Part shown: piece by piece, positions 15,704 to 24,698 of the stretch
Layout of the letters: each line of letters starts with the position of its first letter
Numbering within the stretch: the first letter of the stretch is position 1
Assembly: GCA_002779825.1 (NCBI GenBank)
Contig: PEVN01000388.1
Coordinates: 1 to 37,553 of the forward strand
Length of the DNA: 37,553 bases
DNA from: Armatimonadetes bacterium CG06_land_8_20_14_3_00_66_21
GTDB taxonomy: Bacteria; Armatimonadota; Abditibacteriia; CG2-30-66-41
Reading direction: 5' to 3'
Program-made: the position numbers and the translations under genes
Notes under the pieces: model-generated
The model's input: only the letters and a program-made list of their open reading frames with translations
The model's database searches: none
What the model was told of the DNA's origin: nothing

Positions 15704-18433
15704 ATGTTTCGAGTTTCGAGCTTCGTGTTTGGCATTTGCGGCCTCGCCGCACTGGGAGTGTGCGCCAGGGCCACCGCCGCTCCACTGAGGCTGTACGTCG
15801 CGCCCAACGGAAACGACGCCTGGTCCGGGAAGCTGGCCGGCGCGAAGGGAGCTGACGGCCCCTTCGCCTCGCTGACTCGGGCGCGAGACGAGATCCGCAA
15901 GCTGAAGAAGGAAGGCGGACTCCCCGCGGACGGTGCGGTCGTGGAGCTGGCGGCTGGCGTGTACGAACTTGCGGCCCCCGTCCAGTTCACTGCCGAGGAT
16001 TCGGGTACCGAGACGGCGCCGGTTGTCTACCGGGCGAAGTCAGGCGCCGAGGTGCGGCTGGTGGGCGGGAAGCGGGTGACCAACTTCGCGCCGGTGACGG
16101 ACGCCGTCGTGCTGCAGCGGCTGGACGAAGCGGCTCGCGGCAAGGTGCTGCAAGCCGACCTGAAGGCGTTAGGCGTCACCGACTTCGGCGATCCGGTAGC
16201 GGACGGCAAGCGCCTGGAGCTGTTCTTCCAGGACCGGCCGATGAAGGTGTCGCGCTGGCCCAACGAGGGGTTCGCGAAGATCGTCGACGTGGTGGGCGGC
16301 GCGCCACACAAGATCCACGGAATCCCCGGCGACAAGATCGGCAAGTTTACCTATGACGCCGCGCCCGGCGCGGCAGGCGACCACCCGGCGCGATGGGTCG
16401 GCGAGAAGGACCCGTGGGTGCACGGCTACTGGTTCTGGGACTGGGCCGACGAGCGCCAGCGCATTGAGTCCATCGACACCGAGAGCCACACCCTCGCCGT
16501 GAAGCCACCCTATCACGGCTATGGCTATCGCCAGGGCGCCTGGTGGTGCGCCTTCAACATGCTGTCGGAACTCGACATGCCCGAAGAGTACTACCTGGAT
16601 CGCGAGACCGGCATCCTGTACTTCTGGCCGCCCGCGCCGGTGGAGCAAGGGAACCCGACCGCATCGGTGATCCCCGAGTTGATCCACGCGGAGGGGATGA
16701 CCCACGTCGCCTTCCGCGGGTTCGTGCTGGAAGCCACCCGCAGCACACCCGTGGTCATCGGCAACGCCAACCGCGTCCAGGTTGTGGCGTGCACGATTCG
16801 CAACACCGGCGGCTCGGCAGTGAGCATGTCGGGCACCGACAGCGGCGTGGTCGGGTGCGATATCTACGAGACGGCCAACGGCGGCGTCTCGCTGAACGGA
16901 GGCGACCGCAACACGCTCACCCCGGCGAAGCTGTACGTTGACAATAACCACATCCATGACTACGCCCGCTGGCGGCGCGTCTATCAGCCTGGCATCAGTC
17001 TCTACGGGGTGGGCAACCTGGCTCGGCACAACCTGATTCATGACGCCCCGCACATGGCCTTGGGCTTCGGCGGCAACGACCACGTGATCGAGTACAACGA
17101 GATCCACAGCGTGTGCTACGAGTCCAACGACGCCGGCGCAATCTACACCGGCCGCAATTGGACCATGCGCGGTACCGTGCTCCGCCACAACTACCTGCAC
17201 CACATCAACGGCCGCGAGGGCCGCGGCTGCGTGGGGATGTATCTGGACGACCAGTTCAGCGGGACGACGATGTACGGCAACCTGTTCTCTCAGGTCACGC
17301 GGGCCGCCATGATCGGCGGCGGTCGCGACTGCACCATTGAAAACAACGTCTTCGTAGATTGCGTTCCCGCCACACACGTGGACGCGCGCGGGCTGGGGTG
17401 GGCGGCAAGCGGCTTCGGGGGGCTGAAGGCCAGCCTGGCGCAGACGCCCTACAAGCAGGAGCCGTGGGCTTCGCGCTACCCGCAGTTGGTGAGCATTCTT
17501 GACGACGACCCGATGGCGCCCAAAGGCAACGTCATCGCGCGGAACATCTGCGTCGGCGGCCGCTGGGGCGACTTCGAGGCGAAAGCGAAGCCGCTGGTGA
17601 CGTTCACCGACAACTTCCTGGAAGGCGATCCCGGCTTTGTGGACGCGGCACAAGGCGACTTCCGGTTGCGCGACGACTCCCCGGCGCTGAAGCTGGGCTT
17701 CAAGCCCATTCCCCTCAAGGAGATCGGTCTGGTGAACGACGGCAACCGCGCCTCATGGCCGGTTCTGCACGAGGTTCGGCCAATGCTCGCCCCGCCCCCG
17801 GCAGTCGCCCGCGCGCAACGCGCCACTCCGGTCGTGCTCAAGGTCGCCCGGCGCGCTGCGGGCGTCCAGGTTGACGGTGTGCTCGCGCCGCAGGAGTGGA
17901 CAGGAGCCGACCCGGCAAAGGCGATGCCCGTCGAGCAAGGCATCCAGGGCGAGAAGGTAACGCCTCAGAGCCAAGCCTGGCTGTCGTGGGACGACCAGCG
18001 GCTCTACGTGGCGATCGACAACGCCGTCAACCCCAAGTTCCCCGTCCGGCCCGGCAATACCTGGGGGCAGGACGACGCCGTGGAGCTTGCTATCCGCAAC
18101 CCGGCCGCCGGGAAGGACGCGCCGATTCTCGTTCTGCGCGGCTTTCCCTCCAGACACTTCGAGAGCACCGACGAAGCCGGCGCGTCGCAGGCGGCGACGA
18201 GGAAAGCCGCCGAGGGCGTGCAATACGCAGCCAAGATCGTGGACGGCAAGCACTGGGTCGCTGAGTGGAGCGTGCCCTTCGCTTCGCTCGGCATCGACCC
18301 GGCCAAGCACACGAAGCTGCAGTTCAATCTCAGCGTGCGCAAGTCGGCTGACGAGCAATGGCTCATGTGGCAGGGCACCGGCGCCTGCACGTGGGAAGTG
18401 GGGAACGCCGGGGTGATTGAGTTGGTGCGGTGA
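15704..18433 (+). CDS. GH141-like right-handed beta-helix protein with CBM9-like tail
   Basis: A 909-residue secreted protein. Residues 1-25 form a signal peptide. From about 27 the sequence has the opening typical of GH141 and related beta-helix enzymes: LYVAPNGNDAWSG, then PFASLTRARDEIRKLK, VVELAAGVYEL and EDSGTETAPVVYRA. Parallel beta-helix coils follow (many N-x-I-x-x-N-x-I and DNNHIHD strings) to about 690. Residues about 714-909 resemble a CBM9-like family carbohydrate-binding domain (VDGVLAPQEW, then AWLSWDDQRLYVAID and WVAEWSVPFASLG). GH141 includes an alpha-L-fucosidase from rhamnogalacturonan-II degradation and a xylanase; the substrate here is unknown. The ATG at 15704 is chosen for GAGAGG upstream and the signal peptide; the longer open frame upstream overlaps the FGE-like gene and is non-coding. 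Confidence 0.8.
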   Translation: MFRVSSFVFGICGLAALGVCARATAAPLRLYVAPNGNDAWSGKLAGAKGADGPFASLTRARDEIRKLKKEGGLPADGAVVELAAGVYELAAPVQFTAEDSGTETAPVVYRAKSGAEVRLVGGKRVTNFAPVTDAVVLQRLDEAARGKVLQADLKALGVTDFGDPVADGKRLELFFQDRPMKVSRWPNEGFAKIVDVVGGAPHKIHGIPGDKIGKFTYDAAPGAAGDHPARWVGEKDPWVHGYWFWDWADERQRIESIDTESHTLAVKPPYHGYGYRQGAWWCAFNMLSELDMPEEYYLDRETGILYFWPPAPVEQGNPTASVIPELIHAEGMTHVAFRGFVLEATRSTPVVIGNANRVQVVACTIRNTGGSAVSMSGTDSGVVGCDIYETANGGVSLNGGDRNTLTPAKLYVDNNHIHDYARWRRVYQPGISLYGVGNLARHNLIHDAPHMALGFGGNDHVIEYNEIHSVCYESNDAGAIYTGRNWTMRGTVLRHNYLHHINGREGRGCVGMYLDDQFSGTTMYGNLFSQVTRAAMIGGGRDCTIENNVFVDCVPATHVDARGLGWAASGFGGLKASLAQTPYKQEPWASRYPQLVSILDDDPMAPKGNVIARNICVGGRWGDFEAKAKPLVTFTDNFLEGDPGFVDAAQGDFRLRDDSPALKLGFKPIPLKEIGLVNDGNRASWPVLHEVRPMLAPPPAVARAQRATPVVLKVARRAAGVQVDGVLAPQEWTGADPAKAMPVEQGIQGEKVTPQSQAWLSWDDQRLYVAIDNAVNPKFPVRPGNTWGQDDAVELAIRNPAAGKDAPILVLRGFPSRHFESTDEAGASQAATRKAAEGVQYAAKIVDGKHWVAEWSVPFASLGIDPAKHTKLQFNLSVRKSADEQWLMWQGTGACTWEVGNAGVIELVR
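15706..15740 (+). repeat. 7-bp tandem repeat in signal-peptide codons of the GH141-like gene
   Basis: Two perfect GTTTCGA heptamers (15706-15712, 15713-15719) are followed by three decayed copies (gcttcgt, gtttggc, atttgcg). The array starts on the last base of the start codon and encodes the first residues of the signal peptide. Confidence 0.65.
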
Positions 18434-18463
18434 GCTGGGCGCCCACTGGGGCGACCTCTCCCG

Positions 18464-20044
18464 CTACTGCTCGCCCAGATGAAGCTCCACCTTCTCGACG
18501 CACAACTGCCGGCAGAGGTGGGGTGCCTGACGTAGGACCGAGAGGCAGACCTCGTTGCGGCCCGTCTTCACCGCGGCTGGGTCAGCGGTCCACGTCATGA
18601 GGCACAGCTTCTGCTGGGGGTCTACGCGGTAGTTGCCGTCGCCGCCGGACGGTCGCGCCGGCTGCCCCGGAGACGGGATCTGAGGGTCCTTCCAGTCGTG
18701 GTCGGTTGTCGGATTCGCCAGTCTCTGCCCGTTGAGGGTCGCCTCGACCTGGTCGCCGGGCTCGGCGTGGGAGAGCGTAACTCGAACCGTCAGCGACGGC
18801 TCGGCAATGCCAGCTTCGTCCCTCCGCTCGCCGCACCACAGCGCGATTGCCGCGGGCGTGCCGTCATACCGGAGCAGCGCTGGCAGTTGCGCGTCGGCGT
18901 TCTGGTTGAAGGCGCCCTCGGCCCACGGGTACCCGCCACGCCGTTCGACGGGGAACACCTTGCTCTTCCCCGCCAGCGTCTTTGGGCTGCCGAGTTCGTG
19001 ATAGGCGAGTTGCTGCGAAACGGGGCCGGGTGTGGCGCCCTTTGCCGCATACACCTCGGGCGGCGCGGCATGCCAGTTGAAGGTGACAATGCCGTCGGCG
19101 CCCTGCTGCCACCAGTTGGTCGCGACGCCACGGAACACCTCGGCGGGCGGATTGCGGTACCCGTCGCTGGCGTGGTGGTCGTCGATACAGGGGTAGAGCT
19201 TGACGCCGGGGCCGAGCGTCTCTCGGAACGCTGCCACGTCAACGTCGAACGAGCGCGAGCCAAGCGTCAACAGGTCCACCAGCCCTTCGCGCACCCACGT
19301 CTCCACGTCGAATCCGTCGGCGCGGCAGTTAGTGAAGTTGCGCGGGACCTTGGCTGCGAGCAGCAACGGGCGCCCACGCTTGGCGGCGACCTCCAGCAGC
19401 ATCCGCCGGACCAGGCGCGTCAACTCCGTCACGTGCTCCCGCAACTCCCACTGCCGTCCCACTGGCAGCACCGGCACGTGCCGGGCAAAGTCGAGCTGGA
19501 ACCCGTCGAAGTCATAGCGTTCGGCAAGCTCCCGCAATACCGCCACCTTGAACTCCCGCACTTCCGCAACGGACAGGTTCCACAACCCCTGCCACCACCA
19601 CGTCCGCAGCAGCCACTCGGGGTGCGCCTGCTTGATCGGGTTGGTCTGGTCCCTCTCCAAGCCAGCGGCGCCCACGTCGACCTCGGCGATTCGGTGGTGC
19701 CAGAACGCCTCCAGTCCGCGCCGGTGCGTCTGCTCGACGAAGACCGACATCCAGTCCACCCCGCCCTCCAGCCACTGCCGGACAGCCGGGTGAGGACTCG
19801 GTGGCAGCACCTCGCTGGGGTAGCTCGCGTAGTTGCCGTACGCGCAGTCCCAGAAGACCGAGTCGATCTGGCTCCCCGGTTCATCCACGTACCGAAAGCC
19901 ATGGGACAGCCACTCGCCGACACTCTCCGTGAGCGGTGACATGTCGTTCCCCATGGCGTCGTACTGGACGATGATCCGGCGGCGGCGATCGGCGGCGTGG
20001 TTGTGTTCAGGCGAAAGCCCGAGAGGCTTGGTTGGCGGTGTCAT
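18464..20044 (-). CDS. GHL10-like TIM-barrel glycoside hydrolase homologue
   Basis: A 526-residue protein related to the glycosyl-hydrolase-like 10 (DUF187/YddW-type) group. Its TIM barrel shows SVFWDCAYGNYASYPS, FWHHRIAEVDVG, the core YDFDGFQLDFAR (strand-4 D-x-x-D region), and later DLLTLGSRSFDVDV and GADGIVTFNWHA. A beta-rich tail follows (about 400-526). No signal peptide is visible, so it is probably cytoplasmic or acts on imported sugar. The start is well supported by AGGAGA five bases before the ATG. It converges on the GH141-like gene with a 30-bp gap that holds no clear terminator. Enzymatic activity is not proven for this group. Confidence 0.75.
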   Translation of the reverse strand: MTPPTKPLGLSPEHNHAADRRRRIIVQYDAMGNDMSPLTESVGEWLSHGFRYVDEPGSQIDSVFWDCAYGNYASYPSEVLPPSPHPAVRQWLEGGVDWMSVFVEQTHRRGLEAFWHHRIAEVDVGAAGLERDQTNPIKQAHPEWLLRTWWWQGLWNLSVAEVREFKVAVLRELAERYDFDGFQLDFARHVPVLPVGRQWELREHVTELTRLVRRMLLEVAAKRGRPLLLAAKVPRNFTNCRADGFDVETWVREGLVDLLTLGSRSFDVDVAAFRETLGPGVKLYPCIDDHHASDGYRNPPAEVFRGVATNWWQQGADGIVTFNWHAAPPEVYAAKGATPGPVSQQLAYHELGSPKTLAGKSKVFPVERRGGYPWAEGAFNQNADAQLPALLRYDGTPAAIALWCGERRDEAGIAEPSLTVRVTLSHAEPGDQVEATLNGQRLANPTTDHDWKDPQIPSPGQPARPSGGDGNYRVDPQQKLCLMTWTADPAAVKTGRNEVCLSVLRQAPHLCRQLCVEKVELHLGEQ

Positions 20045-20098
20045 CCGGGTCTCCTAGGTGAATGCCGCCCTACGTGCGTGCATTCTCATCTGGTGTGG

Positions 20099-20119
20099 TG
20101 CCCACCCAACGGGCGGGCA
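20099..20119. repeat. Short palindrome
   Basis: TGCCCACC and GGCGGGCA pair over 8 bases with one mismatch around a 5-base loop. It is part of the 397-bp gap (20045-20441), which holds no gene. Confidence 0.4.
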
Positions 20120-20155
20120 TGGATGATTCCTTCGGAAACGCGCTGCCCATCCGAG

Positions 20156-20233
20156 CCGCGACCGTGAGGGAGCGCGTGACAGGCTGACTTGGTCCGCGAC
20201 GCCGACGGCTCACGCGCTCCCTCACGGTCGCGG
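20156..20233. repeat. Perfect 24-bp inverted repeat (REP-like hairpin)
   Basis: The arms 20156-20179 and 20210-20233 are exact reverse complements with a 30-base spacer. The core CGACCGTGAGGGAGCG is of a type I recall as common in intergenic hairpins of Planctomycetota, Verrucomicrobiota and Acidobacteriota. It lies between divergent genes. The rest of the gap (20234-20441) contains only the Shine-Dalgarno AGGAGG of the next gene. Confidence 0.9.
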
Positions 20234-20441
20234 TCAACCCCCAGGGGTCTGATCGGACGGGTTCGCGTCTTCTACACCCACGGCGCTTCCCCTGCCGAAT
20301 GCGAGTTCCTCGCGCCAGCGGCGAGCGGCGGTGCGGCTGGAAGGTGCGCGCGCCCTGACCGCGAATACGACAGGGCAACGTGGTGCGACAGCCAGTTCGC
20401 CGCCCCGGGGGCCGCAGCCACGCAAGCAGGAGGACAACGCC

Positions 20442-21266
20442 ATGGGGAAGATCGGTATCGGCATCAACCTCGAGTTTGTGCGACACCAGGACAAGCCGTT
20501 TGAGTGGGCGGTCGAGAAGGCCGCTGAGCTGGGCTACGAGTACGTCGAGCCAATGGTCCACTGGGGCCGCGAGTTGCTCAGCGAAGCCGGCTACTTCCAC
20601 AGCGTCTCCATGCTGGACGATCCGCTTCGCGTGCGGACAGCGTGCGAGCGGGCGGGGGTGAAGCTGTCGGGGCTTTCGGCGCACACGCCCTTGTGCAAGC
20701 CCGAGATCGGCGTCGAGTACCTCAAGCAGGCGATCCGCTTTGCCGCCGAGTGCGGCGCGCCGGTGGTCAACACCGACGAAGGGCCAAAGCCCGAGTGGAC
20801 CTCTGAAGAAGAAGACCATGTGCTGATGCGCTACACGCTGAAAGAGGCCGCCAAAGTCGCCGAACCGCGCGGCGTGCTCCTCGGGCTGGAACCGCACCAG
20901 CAGTACAGCAAGTCGCCCGAGGGGCTGAACCAGATCTACGGACTCGTCCGGAGTCCCGCGATTGGCATCAACTTCGACACGGGCAACAGCTACCTGAGCG
21001 GGCAGGATCCGGTTAAGTGGCTGCGGCGCGTCAGCAAACGCCTCGTGCACCTGCACGCCAAGGACATCAGCGTCCAGCAGTCCGAATCCGAGCGCGGCAA
21101 AGTAACCGGCACGCCTGTCGGCTGCGCGTGCGGCGAAGGCATCGTTGACTGGCAGAAGGTGATCGACCTCTGCAAGGCGGCGCCCCGCGACATCGTGCTG
21201 TCCGTCGAGTGCGGCACGGTGGAGCAGGCAGAGCGTAGCCTGGCGCATCTGAGGGCACTCGTCTGA
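20442..21266 (+). CDS. Sugar phosphate isomerase/epimerase (xylose isomerase-like TIM barrel)
   Basis: A 274-residue protein of the AP endonuclease 2/xylose isomerase-like superfamily. Likely metal ligands are E in LLGLEPHQQ, D in INFDTGNSYL, H in LVHLHAKDIS and E in VLSVECGT. Family members interconvert keto sugars or sugar phosphates, or process inositol and hydroxypyruvate derivatives, so the exact substrate cannot be read. No signal peptide is present; cytoplasmic. The start at 20442 has AGGAGG eight bases upstream; the longer open frame crosses the hairpin region. It is followed by the ThuA-HEAT gene 81 bp downstream, probably in one transcript. Confidence 0.85.
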   Translation: MGKIGIGINLEFVRHQDKPFEWAVEKAAELGYEYVEPMVHWGRELLSEAGYFHSVSMLDDPLRVRTACERAGVKLSGLSAHTPLCKPEIGVEYLKQAIRFAAECGAPVVNTDEGPKPEWTSEEEDHVLMRYTLKEAAKVAEPRGVLLGLEPHQQYSKSPEGLNQIYGLVRSPAIGINFDTGNSYLSGQDPVKWLRRVSKRLVHLHAKDISVQQSESERGKVTGTPVGCACGEGIVDWQKVIDLCKAAPRDIVLSVECGTVEQAERSLAHLRALV

Positions 21267-21273
21267 GACGCCC

Positions 21274-21337
21274 GTAGCCGCGCGCCAAGCGCGTGGAGTC
21301 CGTCGCGGAGGTCCGCAGCCTTGGCGGCTGCGGCTAC
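21274..21337. repeat. Imperfect GTAGCC...GGCTAC hairpin between two genes
   Basis: The outer arms GTAGCCGC and GCGGCTAC pair perfectly; inside them CGCCAAG and CTTGGCG also pair with interruptions. It fills the gap between the isomerase and the ThuA-HEAT gene and resembles the GTAG/CTAC-ended repeat at 10745-10814. Confidence 0.6.
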
Positions 21338-21347
21338 AGGAGCCAAT

Positions 21348-24300
21348 ATGAAACGCCTTCACACAGCCACCCTGTGCCTCGTCCTGCTGTCAGGCTCGGT
21401 TGCACGCGCCGAACCGGCGAAGCTCAACCTCCTCCTCCTCACCGGCCAGAACAACCACGCCTGGCAGCAGACGACGCCCGCGCTCAAGCAACTCCTGGAA
21501 TCGTCCGGGCGTTTCAAGGTCGACGTCACGGAGCACCCGGAAGCGTGCACTGCTGAAAGCCTCGCTCCTTACGACGTGCTGCTGAGCAACTGGAACGCCT
21601 GGGGAGACGACGTGGCGGTCAAGGAGTGGCCGGAGGCGACTCGGAGCGCCATGCTCGACTTCGTCCGCAACGGCAAAGGGCTCGCCATTATTCATGCCGG
21701 CAGCAGTTCGTTCTATGGCTGGAAGGAGTACCACCAGATGGTGGGCGCGGCGTGGGACTTGGGGAGGACGGGCCACGGTAGCCCGCACCAGTTCTACGTG
21801 TGGGTGACCGATCCAGGTCACCCAATCACCCACGGGATGAAGCTCTTCCTCACGCGCGATGAGTTGTGGCATCGAACGGGTGTGCAGCCCGGAGTGACGG
21901 CGTTAGCCACAGCCTTCTCCGCGCCGGAAACCGGCGGGTCGGGGCAACAGGAGCCGCTGGTGCTCGCCAACGACTTCGGGAAGGGCCGGTGCTTCAACCT
22001 GGTGCTGGGACACGACGCCCGCGCGATGGCGTCTGCCGGTTTCCGCTCCCTGCTGTGCCGCGGCACGGAGTGGGCTGCCACCGGCGAGGTGACGATTCCT
22101 GTTGGCGATCTGTCGCTGAGCGACGAGGAACTGGACTTCGTGCTCTCGCAGCTCCGGACGTACCGCCCCGCCGACCGACACGAGGTGCTGCTCGCGCTGG
22201 AGTACCACCTGGGGTGCGTCGCCAACACCGACCGGGCTGCTGCTGCGGCGCAGCGGCTGCTTGCGTTCGTCGCGGACACGCAGGCGGCGCTCGACGGCCG
22301 GCAATTCGCTCTGCGGCAGCTTTCGCTGGTCGGCTCGGCCGGCAGCGTCCAGGCACTTGCGGCGCTGCTCACAGACAAAGACCTCGGCCTGTACGCCCGC
22401 TTCGCGTTGGAGCGGATCCAAGGGGACGAAGCGTCAGCCGCCATGCGCGCAGCGCTGCAGGCCGCTTCCGGTATGCAGCGAGTCGGACTCCTCAACGCAT
22501 TGGGCGCGCGGCGGGATGAGCAGGCGGTGTCGCTGCTCGCCGGGTTGACCAACGACGCTGACATTTCGACCGCGACGGCGGCCCTCGCGGCTCTGGGGCG
22601 CGTCGGCACTGCCGAAGCGCTCCAAGCGCTGTCGGCAAGCGAGGCCGCCATGCCCGCGGTCCTGCGGCCGGCGCACACACGCGCGCTGCTGCGGTGCGCC
22701 GAGGGTCTGCTCGCGAAGAAGCAGGCGGGGACGGCAAAGCCCGTCTACGCGAAGCTGCTGATTGCAGCCCAGCCGGACTGCATGCGCGCGGCGGCGTTCG
22801 TCGGGCTTGCAGCGTGCGAGAACGCGAAGCGCGGCGAGTTTGTAGCGGGCGCCATGAACGGAGACGACAAGGTTCTCCGCGATGCGGCTGTGCGCGTGCT
22901 CCGCGACAGCGAAGACGGCAGTCTGTTGCGGTCTGCCGCTGAGCGTCTGGAGAGCTTGCCACCGGAGGTGCAAGCGCCGGTGATCGCGCTGCTGCAGGCG
23001 CGCGGGGAAGCCGCGTCGTTGCCAGTGGTCGCGAAGGCTGCTGCGAGTGGCGCCGCCGCCGTCAGACGCGCGGCATTGATCGCGCTCAGCACGTTGGGCG
23101 ACGCGTCGTCAGTCGCTGTGCTTGCGGAGGCCGCCGGGTCTGCCGACCCAACCGAGCGGAACCTCGCCACGGAGGCGCTGTCCTGCTTGCCGGGTGAGAC
23201 GACCGAGACGGCAATCGTCGCCGCACTGGGGAAGTCAGCGCCGGCCGCCCAGCGCCAACTGATCCGCGCGTTGGGCTCGCGCTCAGCCAGAGCAGCGGTT
23301 CCGGCGTTGCTGGCTCTTGCCGAGAGCAAAGCTGAGGCCGAGGTCCGCGCGGAGGCTCTTGACGCCGTGGGGCAGCTTGGCGACGCCACCGTCTGTGAGC
23401 GGCTCCTCCCGATGCTCGCCGGCGCAACCGACGGGGACCGCGGTCCCCTGGAGCAGGCGCTCGTGGCCCTCTGCTCACGCACCGGCACAACCAAGCCAGT
23501 CGCCGCTGCCCTTCCTGGGGCTGCCGATCCGTGCAAGATCTCCCTGATTGCCGTGCTGGGCTCAGTGGGAGGAGCCGACGCGCTCGAAGCAGTCCGCGCC
23601 GCAGCCAAGGCGCCGGCTGGCGAAGTCCGCAGCGCCGCGATCAAGGCGCTGTCCGGCTGGGCCGACGCAGGCCCGTTGGACGATCTGCTGACCGTGGCGA
23701 CTGAGACCAAGGACGCCACCCTCAAGGTGCTGGCATTGCGCGGCGTTGCGCGGCTCGTTCCGCTGGCGGGCGGCCGGTCGCCGGAGGTGCTCCTGAGATT
23801 TGTGACCACGGCGATGGGCGCGACCGACCGTCCGGATGAGAAGAAGGCGCTGCTCTCCGCATTGGGCAGCCTCCCGAGCTTGCCCGCCATGAACAGCGCT
23901 CAGGAGTACCAGAAAGACCCCGTCCTCGCGGACGAAGCTGCATTAGCAGCTCTGCAGATCGCCGACCGAATCTTCCGGCAGCATCTGACCGAGACCGAGG
24001 CGTTAGCGAGGCAACAGCAGGACTCGCCCACTCCCGCCCTCCGTGAGCGCGCCGTGGCGCTTCTGCTGAAGATCAGCAAAGCGGACAACCTCGCCTTCGG
24101 CGCGACGGCCACCAGCCCCGATGGCATCGACAAAGACGGCGCGGCAAGCGGCGATCAGGCCGCCATCGACGACGACCCCGCAACGTACTGGGATGAGGCG
24201 GATGGGCAGAAGCTGTACGTCCTTCGCGTCCAACTTCAGCAGCCGGCGAAGGTCTCCGTGATCCGGATCCTCGGCTACCAGCAGCACAGCTACGCGCCGA

Positions 24301-24500
24301 AGGACTTCGAAGTCGTGTGCGATGACAAGGTCGTGAAGAAGGTGGAGGGCGCCCAATATCAAGACAACCTGCTGACCGTGGCGCTGCCGGAGACGGAGTG
24401 CACGATAGTCGAGCTGCGCATCACCGGCTACTACGGTCAGAGCCCGGCAATCCGGGAACTGGGGATCTTCAGCCGAGTGCCCGGAGCGAAGAGAGGGTAA
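21348..24500 (+). CDS. Secreted ThuA-like, HEAT-repeat and discoidin (F5/8C) fusion protein
   Basis: A 1050-residue exported protein. The signal peptide is about 1-20 (LCLVLLSGSVARA). Residues about 25-250 form a ThuA-like domain (glutamine-amidotransferase fold), with LLLLTGQNNHAW, YDVLLSNWNAWG, GLAIIHAGSSSFYGW and FNLVLGHD. The central part (about 270-860) is a long array of HEAT/armadillo repeats, Ala- and Leu-rich with phrases such as VRAEALDAVGQLGD and RRAALIALSTLGD. The C-terminus (about 910-1045) is a discoidin-type domain, with AIDDDPATYWDEADG, VRILGY-like strands and ELRITGYYGQSPAIRELGIF. ThuA proteins are tied to trehalose and other sugar use, and this architecture is frequent in Planctomycetota, but no activity is established. 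The ATG at 21348 has CAGGAG upstream. Confidence 0.85.
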   Translation: MKRLHTATLCLVLLSGSVARAEPAKLNLLLLTGQNNHAWQQTTPALKQLLESSGRFKVDVTEHPEACTAESLAPYDVLLSNWNAWGDDVAVKEWPEATRSAMLDFVRNGKGLAIIHAGSSSFYGWKEYHQMVGAAWDLGRTGHGSPHQFYVWVTDPGHPITHGMKLFLTRDELWHRTGVQPGVTALATAFSAPETGGSGQQEPLVLANDFGKGRCFNLVLGHDARAMASAGFRSLLCRGTEWAATGEVTIPVGDLSLSDEELDFVLSQLRTYRPADRHEVLLALEYHLGCVANTDRAAAAAQRLLAFVADTQAALDGRQFALRQLSLVGSAGSVQALAALLTDKDLGLYARFALERIQGDEASAAMRAALQAASGMQRVGLLNALGARRDEQAVSLLAGLTNDADISTATAALAALGRVGTAEALQALSASEAAMPAVLRPAHTRALLRCAEGLLAKKQAGTAKPVYAKLLIAAQPDCMRAAAFVGLAACENAKRGEFVAGAMNGDDKVLRDAAVRVLRDSEDGSLLRSAAERLESLPPEVQAPVIALLQARGEAASLPVVAKAAASGAAAVRRAALIALSTLGDASSVAVLAEAAGSADPTERNLATEALSCLPGETTETAIVAALGKSAPAAQRQLIRALGSRSARAAVPALLALAESKAEAEVRAEALDAVGQLGDATVCERLLPMLAGATDGDRGPLEQALVALCSRTGTTKPVAAALPGAADPCKISLIAVLGSVGGADALEAVRAAAKAPAGEVRSAAIKALSGWADAGPLDDLLTVATETKDATLKVLALRGVARLVPLAGGRSPEVLLRFVTTAMGATDRPDEKKALLSALGSLPSLPAMNSAQEYQKDPVLADEAALAALQIADRIFRQHLTETEALARQQQDSPTPALRERAVALLLKISKADNLAFGATATSPDGIDKDGAASGDQAAIDDDPATYWDEADGQKLYVLRVQLQQPAKVSVIRILGYQQHSYAPKDFEVVCDDKVVKKVEGAQYQDNLLTVALPETECTIVELRITGYYGQSPAIRELGIFSRVPGAKRG

Positions 24501-24527
24501 CCACGGAGACACCGAGAACACGGAGGA
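24501..24527. repeat. 9-bp tandem repeat after the ThuA-HEAT gene
   Basis: Three nonamers, ccacggaga, caccgagaa and cacggagga, begin directly after the stop codon at 24500. Similar CACGGAGAC strings are, as I recall, scattered through many environmental bacterial genomes. Confidence 0.5.
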
Positions 24528-24679
24528 GAACTTGAGTGTCGGCGTAGCCGCCGGCGCCAGCCGGTGGCACTGTGCGGTGGACCACACCACAAGTCCCTGT
24601 CCCGGTCCAATCCCTTGCCGCCCTGAATTCGTTGGGCACCCGACAGGAGCGGACACCTGTACCTGTAACCGCGTGCCGC

Positions 24680-24698
24680 CACAGGTTGGAACCCTGTG
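24680..24698. repeat. Small hairpin with flanking duplicated motifs before the oxidoreductase gene
   Basis: CACAGG (24680-24685) and CCTGTG (24693-24698) enclose a 7-base loop. CCCGACAGGAGC occurs on both sides, at about 24640 and 24705, and ACACCTGTA follows each copy. The second copy supplies the Shine-Dalgarno of the next gene, so a local duplication has built the leader. Confidence 0.5.

Noticed and set aside
16169-17653. 494-residue minus-strand open frame opposite the GH141-like gene
   Set aside because: His/Val/Ala-rich text without domain signs; the plus strand encodes clear beta-helix repeats.
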